From contig JAEQBH010000193.1 of assembly GCA_016808115.1 (NCBI GenBank), positions 2,108,001 to 2,172,000 on the forward strand: a stretch of DNA of 64,000 nucleotides, in the 5' to 3' direction. The notes below the pieces were generated by a model. That model did no database searches and had not been told where the DNA came from. It saw only the letters and a list, made by a program, of their open reading frames with translations. Position numbers and translations under genes: made by a program. The DNA comes from Tetrastigma voinierianum. Its lineage: Eukaryota > Streptophyta > Magnoliopsida > Vitales > Vitaceae. Of this stretch, positions 57,890-64,000 are shown piece by piece (positions within the stretch are counted from its first letter, which is position 1; each line of letters opens with the position of its first letter).

Positions 57890-59567
57890 TGATTAGTGCC
57901 CAAAAAGTGCTATTTTGAACCCTATTTTTAATAGGTTTTGAGTGCTTTTTGTGTACTAATCATGCTAATTAACCCGATTTACACATTAAGGTCCCTACTA
58001 TTCTACTGATCGTATTTCCAGCAATAATTTTTTGCGCTTTTGTGAGCTAATCATGTCAATATTGCTGAGTCTGATCCAAGCACTAAGAATTCGAGTCAAA
58101 CTCAACATCATAGATCGAGACTAGAAGGAAAGAAGAGAAAGAAGAAAATAGAAGAAAATGAAGCGCGAAGAAAATGGAAGAGAAGCACAGGAACAAGTAC
58201 AATGGAATGTTGTACTCGCAGGAGAAACCTCGGGATTTTTTCGCCAGCTACTTAAAATTCATCGGCTGATGTTTAAAATTCTCAATTTCGCTTATATCTC
58301 AGGAATTGCCAGCCAGCTTAAATGCACTCATTCCCAGCGAAATCTTTGCATTTCAGCCACAAGAATTTCGCTGTTAGTTTAAATTTCTCGCTTTAGCTAG
58401 CGAAATTTCCAAGCCTTAGCGAAATTTTATATTTTCGCTATGCATGGTGATTTCGCTAGTTAGCGAAATTCTTTTCACCCTAGCGAAATTCACTGCCTCG
58501 TCATGTTTTTGTAATTAATGCCAACCGACTTCATTTTTGGTGTATTACTCCCTTGTCCTTTAATTTAGCCAAATTGTTAGGCTTTCTTGTATTTTCACAC
58601 ATTAGGGTTGGCTATATAAGCCACCTTATAAGTTTGTAACCCTAACTTTTCACTTCTCAGTAGCATACACGCAGATTTTCATTTTCCGCTTTCTTCCTTT
58701 CTCTCCCTTTCTTGGTTGCCAAACACCTCCAAGTTGATGAGCGGCTAAAACCACTTCCTTCTTGAAGTAAAAGGCCGCTGGGGTGAATCTTAAAGCCGCG
58801 GTGGTTCCACTGCTTTTCATGCAAAGAAGTTTTGTCATTTTGCTCCTAAATTTTCATTTCTAGGTTTAAAGCTCTTTGATGTGCTTTCTTTGGCCAATAC
58901 TTGGCAAGCTTTTAGGTTTAGTGTATTCTTAGCTTTAGATACACTAATATCCATTAGTTGCCCTTTACGAGCCACTGAGGTAGGTTAAGGGGTTAGGGTT
59001 TCACTGCATGCGGCATCCACTTTGATCAATACTTGCAATCTTTAGGGTTCAAAGGGATGCTTATTGTTAGATCCACTGAGATTCATTAGTTGCCCTTTAC
59101 GAATCATTGTAGGATGAGTCAAAACAAATTTTCACTGTAGGAACCATAAATGTTAAATAAATGCTTTCTATCAAAAGGAAATTATGAGGGTTTAGTTCTT
59201 AAAAGTTAAATGAAGATCCGGTTCGGGAGATGACTATATGTCATCCTCCCAACGCCAGGAAATTAACCCGACCTCGCTTAGCCTAGGATCTAAACTCGCG
59301 CCCACCGCTTCAAGGAGTTCTTTTTCTTATTTTTCTTCATTTTATTTTCAGTTGCAAACCATCCACTTCCCTGTTTTTAACCAAACCCCAAAATCCAAAT
59401 TTAATTCACTAGTTTTGATTTCACTCAAATCATTTGTACGAAGAAAACCCATCCCTGTGTTCGACTTAGACCATCGCTATATCAAGTAAAGAGCTTGACT
59501 ACGCAAATAGGAGAGGAGTATAGGATATAAATTTTGTTGATTCCGCCACCCTACCGTGGCACGACCA
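57890..59567 (+). repeat. LTR3, shared between copies A and A'
   Basis: TGATTAGTGCCC to GGCACGACCA. It has a PPT on its left and a PBS on its right, so it acts as 3' LTR of A and 5' LTR of A'. TATA box 58613-58619. The palindromic block is partly worn (58240-58500). Frame 58158-58382 is not conserved with LTR2 or LTR4. Confidence 0.92.
58613..58619 (+). promoter_or_regulatory. TATA box of LTR3
   Basis: TATATAA in GGCTATATAAGCC, followed by GTTTGTAACCC. Confidence 0.7.
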
Positions 59568-59569
59568 AA

Positions 59570-59586
59570 TGGCGCTGCTACGGATG
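59570..59586 (+). other. primer-binding site after LTR3
   Basis: TGGCGCTGCTACGGATG, a worn tRNA-Asp type site two bases after the LTR end. Confidence 0.7.
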
Positions 59587-59786
59587 GTGCCTTAGTGCAA
59601 GTGAGGAGTTTGTGGAACACTTGTGATCCCTATCACAAGTTTTGGTGAATTTCTTTATATTTCTTACGGTTACTTTATTATTTCATTTCATATAAAAAGT
59701 GCCAGATCGTTCGTGGTTAAGCTGTGTGGCCCTATTTCAACCGGCAAGTAGGATTGCATTTTCCAGCTGGTTTGAATTGAGAGAAA

Positions 59787-60763
59787 ATGGAACCCTAGTA
59801 TGAAGAGCACACGCTTAGGAGGGTAACCCTAGAATCTCATGACAATGAGGGACTAGGAACCTTGCATTGGCAAAAATCAAGAACCCTCGGGGAGAAATCC
59901 AAATCCAAATAGGTCTATGAGGGACTATAGTGAGACCACTGGATGGGCACACCCTCCTACAAGAGCCATCTCAACTTACGCACCCTCCTCCACATCCACT
60001 CCGTATGCTTCTTTGTCTCGCCAACCATCACAAATAATCTCCCCAATTGAGCAAGCAATTCTAGACCCACTAAACCGGTGGGTGACGCTGTAGAACAAAA
60101 GGAATTAAAATGCCCAATTAGTGAAAATCCATACCGAGGAGAATTCGACCAAAGATTAGACGGGATGAACATTGATTTTGAGCATAAACTGGGACAACCG
60201 CAAGATTCCATCAAGACCTAATTGATCAAAGAACAATGTCCACTGCAGGAGGATTGTCAAAGTGACATAATGTCAGAGGAGCAAAGCAGAAGAAATGCTA
60301 CACTGTGGTTATAGAGGATTTTATTGAATTATCTGAAGGATTGGCTGAATCCTCAGATATGTGTGATGTTGTTTTTCCAAGGGAGAACCAAGAAGAAATC
60401 ATTTCCTTGTTGACTGAGGAGGGCAGTAAAACAAAAGCAGTGGAAGTGCCCAAAAAGAATGTCATTCAACCAAACCCCATAGATTTGGACACCACTGCCA
60501 CTGCCCAAGACACCAAATACCCACCGCCAAAGAGCCCCTTCACCACCACGTATATATATTCTACTCACCCGCACCACAACCAACACCGCAAAGAACCCAA
60601 ACCCGCAGCCTCCTAAAGCTAAGTCCAACCCATCACTGCATGTCATGCAGAACTTCAAAGAGCTAGTGGCCATTGCTCAGATTTTTGCCACTACATCAAA
60701 GAAAATGCGAAATGTCACATCGCATGGCACGTTGGTTGGTTCGGTGCTGGGCCGGTTTATTAA
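59787..60763 (+). pseudogene. gag-derived ORF of the non-autonomous element, copy A'
   Basis: Better preserved than copy A. ATGGAACCC at 59787; in a second phase MRDYSETTGWAHPP and SPIEQAILDP (60041-60063), the gag-like helix; then codons for NSF/QRLDGMNIDFEHKL (about 60130-60190). An open frame 60305-60616 gives MVIEDFIELSEGLAESSDMC, PRENQEEIISLLTEEG and VPKKNVIQPNP, followed in another phase by MQNFKELVAIAQIFATTSKK (about 60648-60706) and GWFGAGPVY before TAA at 60761-60763. The total is close to 325 codons if indels are ignored. The acidic middle and the Gly/Trp-rich end match nothing I recognise. No zinc knuckle and no catalytic motif. Confidence 0.65.
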
Positions 60764-63208
60764 CTAACCTCTGCATTTCTAAGCTCCTCCCCCACTTTTT
60801 GTTTTAATTTTTCTTGTCTTATCTTGTTTTATAGTATTTTATTTTGATTTCGTTAATTTTTCTTCTTAGGTTTTATCTAATTTTTAGTTAATTTATGTTT
60901 TTAGATTAATTTTTACTCTTCTGCAATTTTTCTTAATTTTTCTTGCATTAATTTTTGCAGTTTTAGTGAAATTTTGGAGCTTATCAAGAAATCGGGAGCT
61001 TAAATGAAGACAGAATTTTTCAGAATTATATTAAAACAAGTAATTCTAGCTTAAATGTGAAATTTTCGCTAGATAGAATTTCGCTGGCCAGCGGAATTTC
61101 GCTAGCTTAGCCAAAATCCTGCGGAGAAGTTTAAAATGAAAATTTCGCTAGAACAATACTAGCGAAATGGATCGCATAATAAATTCCTAAATAAAATCAA
61201 CAAACTTCCAATTACAAGACAAAATAAAGGTAATAATATTTCCAATTTGTTTTTTTTCATTTTATATTTTATTAAAAAAAAAAACGCTTTGTTTTTTCTT
61301 TTTATATATTATTTTTATTTCAAAAAAAAATTTTATTTTATTTTTATTTTTATATATATTATTTTAATTTCAAAAAATTCTGTTATTTTATTTTTATTTT
61401 TATATATATTAATTTTTATTTCAAAAAAAAAAATATTATTATTTTATATATATTAAAAAAAATTTTTGTCTTAAAAATTGAAAAAAAAAAAAAAACGTTT
61501 TTTTTAATATATAAAAAAAAAAGTTTTTTATTTTTATTTTTATTTTTAATCACATTATTTTATTTGAAAAAAAAATCAAAAATTTTTGTTATTGCACATA
61601 CAATTTTTCTTGCAAACTAATTAATGCCATTTTTATGAATATGTGGTTTTTGGCAATTTATAGCTTAAAATTTCGCTAGTTAGCTAAAATTCTTTCACAT
61701 ACCCACTGACTTCCACCTGTTTCATCATAACTTTTTCATCCGAACCTGTTTTAGGCGTTCTTGGTACCGCTGGAGCTTAGAGAGTGTAGAATCCAAATAA
61801 GTGACCAGAAAGAACATTTTTGACACTTTTATGAAGGTTTAATTTAAAATGGTCCAATCGGTCACCTTTTTTTTCTTTTCTTCTCTAACTTGTTTATTTG
61901 AATCCCAAACGAGTGGCAAGGTGTCGATGGAAAGCTTAGAGGGGGTCTCCTATCCAGAAATGATCACATCTCATCATGAGTAACACTTCCTTCCTCTAAT
62001 TTTCCATTCCGAGCCCCATTTCTGACACTCCGAGATGTTCGGGGTTGGGAGAAGGCAAAGGAAGTGGATTTGTATTTATGTTTTGTTATCATTTTGTTCA
62101 AGCCCATTTTGTGATGTTTAGTGGCTTGTTGGGTTCCCTTTCTATAAAGCTGTTATACTAAACAGCTTACTTTTTCAAAATCTGGACCCATTTTGTAATC
62201 AAAATTTTTTGGTTTCGCTTAAATTGGTTTCCTGAAAAATTGAAACTGGTCTAATTCTATTAATGTTATATTGGTTCCATGCTTGGTTGAGTAAATGATT
62301 AGTTGAATTCTTGTCGTTTCAATATTTTCTTTTCCACCTTTAGCTAACCACACACCGAGAAGCACATTCATTGTGCTCTTCATGTGATAGGCTTCGAAAA
62401 ACTGCGCAACCTCCTTTACTTTGCATAACTCTACCCTGGGCTTACTGACGCCTTTAATAGGTTAAGGACCGAAAAAGAAAAGAAAAAATAAATAAACAAA
62501 GAAAAAATAAAGAAAAAGAATAAAACTTGCAACGCTTGCCTTGAAACCCGAAAGCACGGTCCGAGGGGCATATGGCTAAAGCCTTTAAAGCCCAAGTGTC
62601 TCTAAACCTTCACTCGGTCGAGTCGCCGACCCAGTGTTCCTACAATGGGTGACGGGGTGGAGTTAGTGTTGTAGGTGCTGGGAGTCTCAAATCATTCAAG
62701 TTCGGGGTGAAACCCAAGAGTTTGTGGGTCGAAAGATCCTTATGACTTGCCCTAAACCTAATTGGTTGGGAGTCATCTATGATCCCCTGCATGGACTTTG
62801 GTGGAGGTCGATTCCTCGCATTGCACCCTACAACGCAAAAAGAATTGTGGAATAAGAGGTGGGTCCTCGATCTATTTAGGTTGGTTAGCATGTTAGGTCG
62901 TAGTGTCTTAGGTCAGAGAGGCTTTGACAACTTTATTATTGAGAGCTGATAAACAAACACTTGTGATTTTGGTGGAAGTTTCTCGGTTGATTCACTCGAG
63001 ATGGAGACTCTTTGATACTCAATTTTCGTATGGAATCTATTCCCTCTCATGTTAGTTATTGGACACTGCATTGATTATTCTTACTTTAAGTTAGCATTAC
63101 TTCTTCGCAACCTTTGAATCACAAACTTTTGTAATATAATTTTGTTATCGTTTTGTATGCTCTTTCTTTCTTTTCTTTTCTTTCTTCTATTGCTATGGAC
63201 TAGCAATG
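60764..63208 (+). other. Non-coding tract of internal A'
   Basis: AT-rich, with T-run/A-run alternation at 61250-61560 but no TA microsatellite. It is collinear with 55342-57877. It has A/G-rich tract 62468-62525 and a (CTTT)n-like run at about 63162-63187. The - strand frame 62640-62891 is not conserved. Confidence 0.75.
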
Positions 63209-63220
63209 TAGGTTGGGGTA
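63209..63220 (+). other. polypurine tract before LTR4
   Basis: TAGGTTGGGGTA directly before TGATTAG. Confidence 0.85.
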
Positions 63221-64000
63221 TGATTAGTGCCCAAAAAGTGCTATTTTGAACCCTATTTTTAATAGGTTTTGAGTGCTTTTTGTGTACTAATCATGCTAAT
63301 TAACCCGGATGACACATTAAGGTCCCTACTATTTACCGATCGCATTTTAGGGCAATTTTTTGCGCTTGTGAGCTAATCATGCCAATATTATTGAGGTCGA
63401 TCCAAGCACGAAGAATTCGAGTCAACTCAACATCATAGATCGTAGACTAGAAGGAAAAAGAAGAGAAGAAAATAGAAGAAAATGAAGCAGAAGAAAATGG
63501 AAGAGAAGCAAACAGGAACAAAGGGCCAATGGAACAAGAGTCACAGAGAAACCTCGATTTTGCTAGCAGCGAAATTCACACCGTTGATGTCGAAATTTCT
63601 CAATTCGCTATTCAGGAATTTCATAGCTAGCTAAATGCACTATTCCTAGCGAAATTTCGCATTTTCGCTTACTCACAAGAATTTCGCTTGTTAGCGAAAT
63701 TTCGCTTAGCTGTATTTAAATTGCCAAGCCTTAGCGAATTTTATATTTTCGCTATGCATGGTGATTTCGCTACTTCCAGCGAAATTCTTCAAATTCTAGC
63801 TAAATTCACGCTCGCCATGTTTGTAATTAATGCCAACCGACTCATTTTTTGGTGTATTACTCTGTCCTTTAATTTAGCCAAATTGTTAGGCTTTCGTATT
63901 TTCATTAATAGGGTTGGCTATATAAGCCACCTTATAAGTTTGTAACCCTAACTTTTCACTTCTCAGTACATACACGCAGCTTTCATTTTCTTTCCAGTTT
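63221..64000 (+). repeat. LTR4 (cut by the window end)
   Basis: Begins TGATTAGTGCCC and follows LTR2 and LTR3 to the CTTTCATTTTC leader. Palindromic block 63560-63820, TATA box at 63919-63925. The remaining half lies outside. Confidence 0.92.
63919..63925 (+). promoter_or_regulatory. TATA box of LTR4
   Basis: TATATAA in GGCTATATAAGCC, followed by GTTTGTAACCC. Confidence 0.7.

Larger units (their letters stand above)
59568..63220 (+). mobile_element. Internal region A' of the non-autonomous element (between LTR3 and LTR4)
   Basis: 3.65 kb, collinear with internal A: ORF remnant 59787-60763, T/A-rich tract 61250-61560, palindromic motifs (61070-61170, about 61670), and 3' tract 62420-63208 shared with B1. 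No pol domains. Confidence 0.88.

Overview
This window is angiosperm (probably eudicot) nuclear DNA made almost entirely of decayed, nested LTR retrotransposons. The clues are Ty3/Gypsy gag and pol of Athila and Tekay type, one Ty1/Copia pol, an env-like ORF of the kind carried by dicot Athila elements, primer-binding sites that fit plant tRNA-Asp, and long AT-rich LTRs. I see no convincing host gene, tRNA, rRNA or CRISPR array. Every coding region is broken by stops and small indels, so protein features are called as pseudogenes. The species cannot be named from the sequence.

Layout. (1) 1-3801 is the 3' end of an Athila-like element on + (3' untranslated tract, then a 2.7 kb LTR). It has cut into a Tekay LTR. 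(2) 3802-46887 is a tandem Tekay-type array on -, ordered LTR / pol / LTR / pol / LTR. The first pol copy lies at 4353-7554. The second is split into 11041-11693 and 40780-43320. (3) The split is caused by a second Athila-like element, 11694-40779 on -, with 2.5-2.6 kb LTRs at both ends. (4) That element was itself hit twice: by a Copia element (18720-22923, +) just after its pol, and by a different Athila-clade element (25744-35437, +) in its protease-RT region. The latter is flanked by a perfect 5-bp duplication, GCAAC. (5) 46888-48160 is unassigned AT-rich DNA. (6) 48161-64000 (+) is a chain of four related LTRs. The first is followed by a gag-protease remnant. LTRs 2, 3 and 4 are separated by two 3.7 kb internals that carry PBS and PPT but only one short gag-derived ORF, so they form a non-autonomous family.

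The main points of interest are an element (25744-35437) that kept gag-protease and an env-like gene but has no RT, RNase H or integrase, yet transposed with a clean target duplication; the non-autonomous family with a conserved chimeric ORF; the multi-LTR tandem structures; the palindromic motif arrays inside the LTRs of two unrelated families (GTCGCGAC in one, ATTTCGCTAG/CTAGCGAAAT in the other); and a GC-rich minisatellite in the Tekay LTR. Boundaries were read by eye from terminal TG/CA, PBS, PPT and copy-to-copy comparison. Those marked approximate could move by tens of bases.
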